The notes beneath the pieces were generated by a model. That model saw nothing but the letters and a program-made list of their open reading frames with translations. It was not told where the DNA came from and ran no database searches. This document shows, piece after piece, positions 1 through 6,597 of a stretch of 8,570 nucleotides of DNA. The DNA lies in assembly GCA_021790955.1 (NCBI GenBank), contig JAJYFI010000047.1:1-8570 (forward strand). The letters run 5' to 3'. The translations under genes and the position numbers were made by a program. Positions within the stretch are counted from its first letter, which is position 1. Every line of letters starts with the position of its first letter. Source of the stretch: a bacterium (lineage in GTDB: Bacteria; Elusimicrobiota; Elusimicrobia; UBA1565; UBA9628).

Positions 1-2
1 TG

Positions 3-2693
3 GCCCTCGCCCGCCTCGCGCCGGGAATCTCTTGGCGGACCCTCCTGTGCCCCTGGACGGCGCCAAGCCTCGAAGCGATCCTAGCGATTCGGCCCGGTGA
101 CGTCGTCGTCAACGAGGGGGGCTCGGCCCGCGTTTCGGCGTCATGGAAGCGAAGTTCTCCCATCGCGCAGGACGAGGCCGGCCTCGGGCTGTGGGTCCGC
201 GACGGAGGAACCTGGCGGCGCCGCGATTGGTCCGCGAAACGGCCGGGCGAGCTTGCTCGTGATTTTTCATCCATCTCGCGCCCTTTCGATTACGAACTTC
301 GCTGGCAAGGAATCGCAAGCCGCCGCTATGCGATACTCTTGGCCGCGCCGCCGCGCTTCAAATCCGTGTCCGTCGCCATCGTCCGCCGCGGCCGCACGGC
401 CGAGCGCCCGCTCGAGGCGGGGGAAACTCTCGTGGCGGCGAAGGGGAGCGCCTTGCGCTTCGTGGGGCTTCCGGACGGCGACATCTCGTCGGCGGAGCTT
501 GCCGTTTCGGGAGAACCAGCCCCCTTGAGGATGCGGCGCGCCGGCGGGGCCTTCAAGGCCGAGATCCGCGCCCTTCGGGATGAAACCTTCTCCTTCCGCC
601 TCCGCTCTCCCGACGGCCGGCGCAATCCCGACCCCCTCCAGTACGCCCTCCACGTCGTCGCGGATCATCCCCCCTCCATCGAGCTCCTCTGGCCCGACCG
701 GCCCCTCGCCGCCCAGCCCGGCGCCGTCATCCACATCCTCTACCGCGCCGCGGACGACTTCGGCCTCCAGGAAATCGGCCTTCTCCTCCGGGCGACTGGC
801 CGCCCAGCCGAGAAGCGCCCGATCGTCCGCTTCCATGAAGAGAAGCTGAACGTCCTCGACGAATACGCGTGGGACTTATCGGGATTCGGCGCCGGCGAAA
901 TTCATTTCCAATTGCGGGCCGTCGACGACGCCGGCCAGGAGAGCCTCTCCTCTGAGGGCCTCGTCGGGATCGTCGATTTCAAATCCCGGCACGAGCGCTC
1001 CCAAACCCTCCTTCACAAGGCTTTGGAGAATCTCGAGGCGTTCGCGAAGGCCGGCACGGCCGCCGGGGAAGCCTTCAAGAGCCTCGACCGCGCCGCGGCC
1101 CGCGAGCAAAGCGCGTCCCTCCTTAAGTCTTACCGGGCCTCGCAGCAGGCCCTTTCGGAGCTGGCGCAGGCCCTCGCCTCCGATCCCTACGCCCGCCCGG
1201 GACTCCAGGAGCAGGTCCAAGCCCTCGGCGCCCAGTTCTCGTCGCAATCCCGACAGGCGCAGCACGTGGCCGAGGCGGCGAACGCCGGGGATTTCAAAGA
1301 GGCTCAAAGCGCCCTGAAACCCTTGGACGGCTTGGCGCGCAAATCCCTCGCGGCCCTTCGCGGCGCCCAGGACGTCGCGGGCGTCGACCAATGGCGCGAC
1401 CATCTTGAGGCCCTCGAGCAGGAGTCCCGGAGCTTGGCGGACGAACTCGCGCGGCTGAAAGGAAAGGCCTCCCGGGAGTCCCTCGCGAAAATCAACAAGC
1501 TTCTGGCGCGGGTGCGGGAGAAGATGGCCGCCCTCGCGAAAGCCGTCTCGGAACTTCCCCAGCCCGGAGCCTCCGCCGCGGACCAGGCCGCCCGTTCGCT
1601 GCCCTTAGGCGACGCCTTGCGCCGATTCGCCGCGCTCGAAAAGGCCCTCGCGGCGGGAGACCTGTCCCGAGCCGAGGAGCTCGCCCGCGCCCTGGCTCAA
1701 AGCCTTTCGGATCTCGACCGGGCGCTGGGCGAAGCGACCGCCGCCTCGGCCTCCTCGGATTGGGCTCAACAGGAGTCGGCGCGCCTGGACTCCGTCGAGG
1801 CGGCGTGGTCCGCGGCCGAACGAGCCCAGGAAAAAGCCGTGACGTCGGCGCAGGGACCGGCTCAGGAGAGGCTCTCCGAAATCATCAAGACTGAAGCCGA
1901 TCTCCTCAAGTCCCTGGCGGGCCGTCAAAGCCTGCTGCTCTCCTCGGCCTCGGCCCGCGGGGCCTGGATGCCCCCCCCGCCTCTGGAGCGGATGCGGGGC
2001 GCTTTTCAGGAGCTCGAAAGCCGTCGCATCGAACGCGCCCCGGCGCTTCTGGCGGACCTGGTCGGAGAGCTGCGCTTTTTAGAAAGAGTCCGGGGCGACT
2101 CGCGCCGGGACTTCGAATGGTTCGCCCGCGAGGAGGAGCAGATCGCCAAGGCCCTCGAGCGGGGTCCGGCGCTTCCCCCGGAACAAGCGGGGGCTCCCGT
2201 GGAGGAAGCCCTCCGGCAAGGACGCCAGGCGGCCGCCAGGACGGGGGAGCTCATCGGCGGGCTTCAGTCCCTCGACGCCTCCTCGGGCGGCGCCTTCGGG
2301 GGGCCGCTCGATGGAGCCATGCGCGCCGGCGACGAGGAGGGCCGCTCGCTCAAGGCGCTTTCCCGCCCCGATTCCAGAACCGGGCTCGATCGCGCCCAAT
2401 CCTCCCTCGCCGAGCTTCAAAAGGCCAAGCGCGGCTTCGAGCAGGCGGCGGAGCGCGAGAGAAGCTTCCTCAAGCGGCTCTCGCCGGGACCGCGGCCGAG
2501 CCTGCAAGGGGGCGTCTTCATGATGGGCGGGGCCGAATCCGGCGCCTTTGAAGGCCCGGTGCGGCTGCCCTCCCTGGATCAATACCAGCCTCCCAAGGAA
2601 CTGCGCCAGGAACTCGAGAACTCCATGAAAGAAAAGCGCCCTCCCCTCTACGACGCTCTCATCAAGTCGTATTTCCGGCGGCTCTCCGAATGA
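3..2693 (+). CDS. DUF4175-like large coiled-coil protein, 5'-truncated by the window edge
   Basis: The frame is open from the first bases of the window to a TGA at 2691, giving 896 residues with no start in view. A TTG at 339 could be taken as a start, but the 112 codons before it read as protein of the same family (a PGDVVVNEGG segment, then a FDYELRW strand), so the true start lies upstream. In order I see two or three beta-rich Ig-like segments (about residues 25–325; for example the PPSIELLWPD and DDFGLQEIGLLLRA strands). A long Ala/Glu/Arg/Leu-rich helical, coiled-coil-like region follows (about 330–830). The tail is conserved in style, with PPKELRQELENSMKEKRP near residue 865 and a closing YDALIKSYFRRLSE. 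This layout fits the DUF4175/TIGR02302-type proteins, which usually carry membrane segments at the missing N-terminus and often sit near MoxR/BatA-type genes. Their biochemical role is not established. The gene ends in an ATGA overlap with the tRNA nucleotidyltransferase gene, so the two are probably one operon. The family assignment is by recall of sequence pattern, without a search. Confidence 0.75.
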   Translation, partial: ALARLAPGISWRTLLCPWTAPSLEAILAIRPGDVVVNEGGSARVSASWKRSSPIAQDEAGLGLWVRDGGTWRRRDWSAKRPGELARDFSSISRPFDYELRWQGIASRRYAILLAAPPRFKSVSVAIVRRGRTAERPLEAGETLVAAKGSALRFVGLPDGDISSAELAVSGEPAPLRMRRAGGAFKAEIRALRDETFSFRLRSPDGRRNPDPLQYALHVVADHPPSIELLWPDRPLAAQPGAVIHILYRAADDFGLQEIGLLLRATGRPAEKRPIVRFHEEKLNVLDEYAWDLSGFGAGEIHFQLRAVDDAGQESLSSEGLVGIVDFKSRHERSQTLLHKALENLEAFAKAGTAAGEAFKSLDRAAAREQSASLLKSYRASQQALSELAQALASDPYARPGLQEQVQALGAQFSSQSRQAQHVAEAANAGDFKEAQSALKPLDGLARKSLAALRGAQDVAGVDQWRDHLEALEQESRSLADELARLKGKASRESLAKINKLLARVREKMAALAKAVSELPQPGASAADQAARSLPLGDALRRFAALEKALAAGDLSRAEELARALAQSLSDLDRALGEATAASASSDWAQQESARLDSVEAAWSAAERAQEKAVTSAQGPAQERLSEIIKTEADLLKSLAGRQSLLLSSASARGAWMPPPPLERMRGAFQELESRRIERAPALLADLVGELRFLERVRGDSRRDFEWFAREEEQIAKALERGPALPPEQAGAPVEEALRQGRQAAARTGELIGGLQSLDASSGGAFGGPLDGAMRAGDEEGRSLKALSRPDSRTGLDRAQSSLAELQKAKRGFEQAAERERSFLKRLSPGPRPSLQGGVFMMGGAESGAFEGPVRLPSLDQYQPPKELRQELENSMKEKRPPLYDALIKSYFRRLSE

Positions 2694-3850
2694 ACCCCGT
2701 GATCCCCAGGCTTCCCCCGAAAGCTCGCCCCCTCCTGCTCCGTATCGCGGCCCAGGCCCAAAGCTTGGCGCTGCCCCTTTACGCGGTGGGAGGCTGCGTT
2801 CGCGATTGGCTCCTGGGCCGCCCGACGCTCGACATCGACCTCGTCGTCGAAGGCGACCCCCGCGGGCTTGCCGAATGGGCGGCCAAGGCCTTCGACGCCC
2901 GGGCGGAATCCTTCGGCCAATTCGGGACGTGGCGGCTCCTCAAGAAGGACTGGAGGCTGGATTTCGCGCGTTCAAGGCGAGAAGAATATCCTGAGCCCGC
3001 CTCCCTCCCCCGCGTCTCCCCGGCGCCGATCGCGCAGGACCTGCTGCGACGCGACTTCACGATCAACGCCATGGCGCTCCTGCTGGGCGCCGAGGGGCCG
3101 GAACGGCTTCTCGACCCCGCCGGAGGGCTCGCCGACCTGCGGGCCGGACTTTTGCGCTTTCTGCACGCCGAAAGCTTCCGGGACGATCCCACGCGCGTCT
3201 TCCGGGCCGCCAGGTTCCTGGCGAGGCTGCGGCTCAAGCCGGCTCCCGGCCTCTGGGCTTCGGCCCGGGAGGCCCTGCGGCGAGGCTGGCCGGAACGTCT
3301 CTCTCGCCATCGGCTTCTTCACGAGCTTTGGCGCATCCTTGAGGAGAAAGACCCGGCGGCGGCGCTGGAGATTCTAGCGAGGCTGGGATATCTCGATGTC
3401 ATCTTCAAAGGCCTGAGGCCGCCCCCCAAGGGGCTCTCTTCCCCCGAGGAGCGCCTGGGCGCCATGGCCCTCCAGCTCGGCCCCGGCGGCAAGGACTTTC
3501 TCGCCTCGCTGCCGATTGAGAAGAGCCTGGCCCTCCTCCTGCGCGAAACCCTGCTCGTCGCCGCGCATCGGCGCGCCCCGAGGAAAAAGCTTGCGCCGCT
3601 AAGCCGCAGACTTCTGAAGATCGTGTTTCCCCGCCTTCCTCGCGCGGCCCTCTCTCCCCTCGTCCTTGACGGAAAGGATCTGAGCGTTTGGGGGGCGCCC
3701 TCCGGCAGGGAATTCGGCGCGCTGCTCGAAGACGCCGCGAAGGCTCAGTGGGAAGGCCGCATCCGATCGCGCGCCGAGGCGATCCGTTGGCTCAAAAAGC
3801 GCCTTGGGGGACGATCAGGGGTGCGTCCCGCTGGCGACGGCTCTGCCTGA
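2690..3850 (+). CDS. CCA tRNA nucleotidyltransferase / poly(A) polymerase family (class II)
   Basis: This 386-residue protein should add the 3' CCA, or part of it, to tRNAs in the cytoplasm. The nucleotidyltransferase head is clear: the VGGCVRD loop (residues 33–39) and the metal-binding aspartates D48 and D50 in LDIDLVV. Next come a DFARSRREEY strand (91–100), the RRDFTINAMA motif (120–129) and DDPTRVFRAARF (165–176). The ERLSRHRLLHELWRIL helix (202–217) matches the neck-domain nucleotide-template region. The C-terminal part (LVLDGKDL near 325, then EFGALLEDAAKAQWEGRI) resembles body/tail segments of bacterial class II enzymes. No HD phosphohydrolase domain follows. Whether it adds CCA, CC only or A only cannot be told from these motifs; RRDFTINAMA is shared by all three. 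The ATG lies inside the stop of the upstream gene (ATGA), there is no clear Shine-Dalgarno sequence, and translation is probably coupled. The last 36 bp overlap the 3' end of the convergent protease gene. Confidence 0.93.
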   Translation: MNPVIPRLPPKARPLLLRIAAQAQSLALPLYAVGGCVRDWLLGRPTLDIDLVVEGDPRGLAEWAAKAFDARAESFGQFGTWRLLKKDWRLDFARSRREEYPEPASLPRVSPAPIAQDLLRRDFTINAMALLLGAEGPERLLDPAGGLADLRAGLLRFLHAESFRDDPTRVFRAARFLARLRLKPAPGLWASAREALRRGWPERLSRHRLLHELWRILEEKDPAAALEILARLGYLDVIFKGLRPPPKGLSSPEERLGAMALQLGPGGKDFLASLPIEKSLALLLRETLLVAAHRRAPRKKLAPLSRRLLKIVFPRLPRAALSPLVLDGKDLSVWGAPSGREFGALLEDAAKAQWEGRIRSRAEAIRWLKKRLGGRSGVRPAGDGSA

Positions 3851-5995
3851 GACGATCATGTCGCCCAGGATCTCCACGCTTTCCTCGAGCTCGAGATCCG
3901 GGGTTGCGGCGGCGCCGGTGCTGGTCGCGACCGAAGCCGGAGCCGAGGACACGGCGGGAGGCGCCGCGGCCGACGGCGCGCCTTGCAGCTCCTCGAGCGT
4001 CACTTCCTTCGATTCCAGGTAAGGCGAGCGGTGGTGCGCCAGCACGGCGTCGCGGTGCTTCTGCCAGGCCTCCTCTTCGTTCTTCTCTTGAAGCCGCTTC
4101 TCCCAGACGAGGGATATCCTCTTCTCGTCCTTCGTCTTGCGGTAGCGCGCCATCTCTTCCCGCACCAGGGCGAAACCTTCCGAGGCGGCCACCCGCTTGG
4201 CGCTCTTGCTTTTGAGCCCCGGAGTTTCGGCTTGGACGTCGCCCGCCGGCTGGAAGGGCAGCGGGGCGATCTGGTCGAAGGGCAGCGCGTAGGGCAGGGA
4301 GGACTCCGTGAAATCCATCAGATCCTCGACGGAAGGCAGTTGGATGTCGGGTATGACGCCCTTCAGCTGCGTCGAGTGGCCGGTGATTCGGTAGAACTTC
4401 TGGATGGTGAGCTTGAGCGCCCCCGCTTGCCGCGCGGCCTCTCCCGATAGGTACCTGCCCAGCTCCAGCACCGCCTGGACCGTGCCTTTGCCGAACGTGT
4501 TCTTGTCCCCCACGATGACGGCACGGTCGTAATCCTGAAGGGCCGCCGCCAGAATTTCGGAGGCGGATGCCGAGGCGCGGTTCGTCAGGACGACGAGGGG
4601 GCCTTGGTAGAGCGGCCCCGATCCCGGCGCGCCCAGGACGCGGACCTCCCCCTCCTCGTCGCGCACCTGGACCGCGGGCCCCTTGGGGACGAAAAGCCCG
4701 GCCATCGCGATCGACTCGGAGAGGGATCCGCCGCCGTTATTGCGGATGTCCAGCACGACGCCGTCGACCCCCTGGCCCTCGAGATACCTGAGGAGCCTCA
4801 TGACGTCCCGCGCCGAGCTTTTGGGCCTGAAGGACGCCTGCATGTCGAGGTAGAAGGAGGGCAGCGAGATGATCCCCACCGCGGCGTTTCCTCCCGAGGC
4901 CAGGCGGATCTTCACGATCCGCGCCTTCGCCTCCCTGTCCACGAGATTGATCTTGTCGCGCACCAGCCGGACGATGCGCCGTTGGGTCGGATCGGCGGCG
5001 ACGGCGGGGATCACCTTGAGCCGCACGACGGAGCCCTTGGGGCCGCGGATGAGCTCGACCACGTGGTCGAGGCGCATCCCGATGACGTTCACGAAGGGTT
5101 CGTCTCCCTGCCCGACGGCCTCGATTTTATCGTTGGGCTTGAGGCTCTTGCTCTTCTCCGCCGGGCCGCCGGGGACCAGGCGCACGATCTTCGCGTAGCC
5201 GTCCTCGGAGGTGAGGACCGCGCCGATGCCGAAGAGGGAGAGGCCCATCTCGATATTGAACGTCTCACGCCGCGGCGGGCCCATGTAGTCCGAATGAGGG
5301 TCGTAGGCGTGGGTCAGGGCGAGGAGGTATTCCTCCAGGACATCGGCGCTCTCGAATTCCTGGTAGCTCTTGAAAAGACGGTCATAGCGTTTTTCGACAT
5401 CGGAAACCGCGGCGTCCGGCTTGGTCTTGTTGAGGCGCTCCGCGATAAGATCGTATTTGACCCTCCGGCGCCAAAGATCCTCCGCCTGGGCCACGCTCGC
5501 GGGCCAGGGGCCGTCATGGCGGTCGAGAGTGATCCATTCGGGGGTCGTGAACTTGGTCTCCGAAGGCGCGTAACGGTGGATCCACCGGTCAAGTTCCTGG
5601 AGCCTCCCGAGGAACACCTTGAAAATCTCATAGGCGGGGGAGAGATCCCCGTCCTTGAGCCGCACGCCGAGGCCCCGGGCGTAGCTGGCCTTGAAGCCCC
5701 GCACGTCGGGCTCGATGAAGATCATGTGGTTGTAGTCGAGCGCGTCGAGGTAATTCTTGAGCATCCGTTCGGAGGTTTCGGCGTTGATCGGATGACGGTC
5801 GTAATGCTTGGTCTCGAGCAGCCTGGCCGTGACCTGGGCGATGACGGGGCCGAAACGAGTCGGCTCAAGCGGCGCCGAGACGGCGGCGGGCGCGGCCGGC
5901 CCCGCCGCAGCCGGACAAGGAGCGCACGGCAGCCACAACAAGCAAGCGGCGACCGCGATCGAAAGCCGCGGCTTCCCGCGACGGAGGGCCTTCAC
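3815..5995 (-). CDS. prc: Carboxy-terminal processing protease, S41A (Prc/Tsp type), exported
   Basis: A 726-residue periplasmic serine/lysine-dyad protease of the tail-specific (Prc) type, similar in size to E. coli Prc (about 680). I start it at the GTG at 5995–5993, which overlaps the upstream TGA as GTGA. The product then opens with a good signal peptide: MKALRRGKPR, then hydrophobic SIAVAACLLWL, with likely cleavage after PAAA near residue 31. A longer start at 6112 would bury this signal and run 120 bp into the upstream gene. Domains in order: N-terminal Prc helical domain (about 45–240; HYDRHPI, LDALDYNHMIF, HAYDPHSDYM); PDZ domain (about 250–330; GIGAVL, VPGGPAEKS, LIRGPKGS); and the protease core with VVLDIRNNGGGSL (about 413–425). 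The ASASASEI loop holds the probable nucleophile Ser477 (Ser479 less likely by spacing) and FGKGTVQ holds Lys503. A DUF3340-like C-terminal helical domain follows (about 560–675). The final 45 residues are an Ala/Pro/Ser-rich tail ending in an acidic ELEESVEIL segment, which I do not recognise. Expected substrates are periplasmic proteins and lipoproteins with nonpolar C-termini. Confidence 0.93.
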   Translation of the reverse strand: MKALRRGKPRLSIAVAACLLWLPCAPCPAAAGPAAPAAVSAPLEPTRFGPVIAQVTARLLETKHYDRHPINAETSERMLKNYLDALDYNHMIFIEPDVRGFKASYARGLGVRLKDGDLSPAYEIFKVFLGRLQELDRWIHRYAPSETKFTTPEWITLDRHDGPWPASVAQAEDLWRRRVKYDLIAERLNKTKPDAAVSDVEKRYDRLFKSYQEFESADVLEEYLLALTHAYDPHSDYMGPPRRETFNIEMGLSLFGIGAVLTSEDGYAKIVRLVPGGPAEKSKSLKPNDKIEAVGQGDEPFVNVIGMRLDHVVELIRGPKGSVVRLKVIPAVAADPTQRRIVRLVRDKINLVDREAKARIVKIRLASGGNAAVGIISLPSFYLDMQASFRPKSSARDVMRLLRYLEGQGVDGVVLDIRNNGGGSLSESIAMAGLFVPKGPAVQVRDEEGEVRVLGAPGSGPLYQGPLVVLTNRASASASEILAAALQDYDRAVIVGDKNTFGKGTVQAVLELGRYLSGEAARQAGALKLTIQKFYRITGHSTQLKGVIPDIQLPSVEDLMDFTESSLPYALPFDQIAPLPFQPAGDVQAETPGLKSKSAKRVAASEGFALVREEMARYRKTKDEKRISLVWEKRLQEKNEEEAWQKHRDAVLAHHRSPYLESKEVTLEELQGAPSAAAPPAVSSAPASVATSTGAAATPDLELEESVEILGDMIVSGRAVASGTHP

Positions 5996-6498
5996 GTCTC
6001 GGGCTTGGGCACGGGCTTCGGCTTCTCGGCGAGAAACGCTTGCATCGCCTTGAGGCAATCGACGGCTCGCGGCGCTTCGCCGTAGGGGATGCGCACCCCT
6101 TTTTTCGACCAACCCTTATAGTTGGCGTCGTCGATCCATTCCCGGAGGTCGATCCCGACCGTATCGCGGAATCGCGCGACCCTGAGGACGAGCTCCACGC
6201 CGACCCGCCGGGTAAAGCGGGCCAGCTCCTTTTCCGGCGCCTCGGCCCCGTCCCGCGGCAGCGTCTCCAGGGCCTTGATCATCCCCGCGACGATCTCCGG
6301 CGTCAGAGTCACGCCGGCCTTCGTCGGACCGGTGTACTCGCCGCTCTTCAGGAACGTTCGGATCGACACGTAGGGATGGCCCCGGTAAACGTCGGCGTAA
6401 AAGACCAATTCGGTCGATGGGGAGATCGATATCCGTCCGAACTCCTTGACGGGCTTGAATGACGGGCTGCCGGCCTTCGCTGGAGTGTCGTCTGGCAT
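5992..6498 (-). CDS. Tandem PC4 (transcriptional coactivator p15) domain protein, putative ssDNA-binding
   Basis: A 168-residue protein made almost entirely of two PC4-like repeats. Repeat 1 (about 20–82) has FGRISIS, a four-strand core with HPYVSIRTFL, then PTKAGVTLTPEIVAGMIKALETL. Repeat 2 (about 92–157) has VELVLRVARF, VGIDLREW, WSKKGVRIP and a closing helix. Both keep the PC4 order: strand, strand with (V/I)xIR or IDxRE, a Lys-Gly turn before a strand, and a final helix. PC4 proteins bind single-stranded or melted DNA as dimers of one domain. Two domains in one chain could act as an intramolecular dimer, which is inference. The tail is KPKPVPKPET. The start is uncertain: ATG at 6498 (used here) follows a promoter with a short leader; ATG at 6522 or 6579, in frame, would add 8 or 27 residues (MGTHPSRL..., MADTKNAQ...). 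The frame runs open to 6675 but would then cover the divergent methyltransferase start. The gene is first in an operon with the protease gene, joined by a GTGA overlap. Confidence 0.75.
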   Translation of the reverse strand: MPDDTPAKAGSPSFKPVKEFGRISISPSTELVFYADVYRGHPYVSIRTFLKSGEYTGPTKAGVTLTPEIVAGMIKALETLPRDGAEAPEKELARFTRRVGVELVLRVARFRDTVGIDLREWIDDANYKGWSKKGVRIPYGEAPRAVDCLKAMQAFLAEKPKPVPKPET

Positions 6499-6518
6499 AA
6501 GTCGAGAAGGATGCGTCC

Positions 6519-6589
6519 CCATCGCTAGTATACCGAAGTCCGAGCGCCAAGTCGACTGAGCATTTTTTGTATCAGCCATCTGTAGTATA
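6519..6589 (-). repeat. Two direct copies of a 14-bp TATACTA-NN-GATGG module, 57 bp apart
   Basis: On the minus strand the segments at 6589–6576 and 6532–6519 match at 12 of 14 positions, reading TATACTA, two variable bases, GATGG. Each places an ATG exactly 4 nt after a TATACT box. The two ATGs are in the same frame, 19 codons apart, and in the frame of the PC4 protein. The sequence between them is not otherwise obviously repeated. They may be alternative promoter/start units or coincidence. Confidence 0.5.
6527..6555 (-). promoter_or_regulatory. Putative sigma70-like promoter for the PC4–protease operon
   Basis: On the minus strand TCGACT (6555–6550, four of six matches to TTGACA) and TATACT (6532–6527, five of six matches to TATAAT) are separated by 17 bp. 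The predicted transcript would begin close to the ATG at 6522–6520. That gives either a nearly leaderless mRNA from that ATG or a leader of roughly 20 nt before the ATG at 6498. The patch is more AT-rich than its surroundings. It would lie inside the coding region only if translation began at 6579. This is a prediction from consensus and spacing only. Confidence 0.45.
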
Positions 6590-6591
6590 GT
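6586..6591 (+). promoter_or_regulatory. Putative -10 element for the methyltransferase gene (leaderless arrangement)
   Basis: TATAGT on the plus strand ends 6 nt before the ATG at 6598, so transcription would begin at about the A of the start codon, the usual layout for a leaderless mRNA. The -35 region is poor: only a T tract (6563–6568) lies at 17 bp spacing. No Shine-Dalgarno sequence precedes the ATG. The box overlaps a minus-strand TATACT (6589–6584), making a back-to-back promoter core. Confidence 0.4.
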
Positions 6592-6597
6592 GTGTCG

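Noticed and set aside
339..341. TTG as the start of the first gene
   Set aside because: The same frame is open to the left edge and the preceding codons read as part of the same beta-rich protein, so the gene is partial rather than starting here.
267..836. Minus-strand open frame of 189 codons
   Set aside because: It is a Gly/Glu/Arg-rich shadow of the DUF4175-like gene with no recognisable domain.
1971..1978. Run of eight C residues as a possible phase-variation tract
   Set aside because: It lies in the middle of a long intact frame (MPPPP) with no sign of an alternative product, and it is ordinary for this base composition.
4604..6085. Long plus-strand open frame (493 codons) opposite the protease gene
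   Set aside because: It is antisense to a clear S41 protease, has no recognisable motif and shows the His/Asp/Gly/Arg-rich composition typical of the reverse strand of G+C-rich genes.
5996..6112. N-terminal extension of the protease to a GTG at 6112
   Set aside because: It would place 39 Arg-rich residues before a good signal peptide and overlap the PC4 gene by 120 bp.
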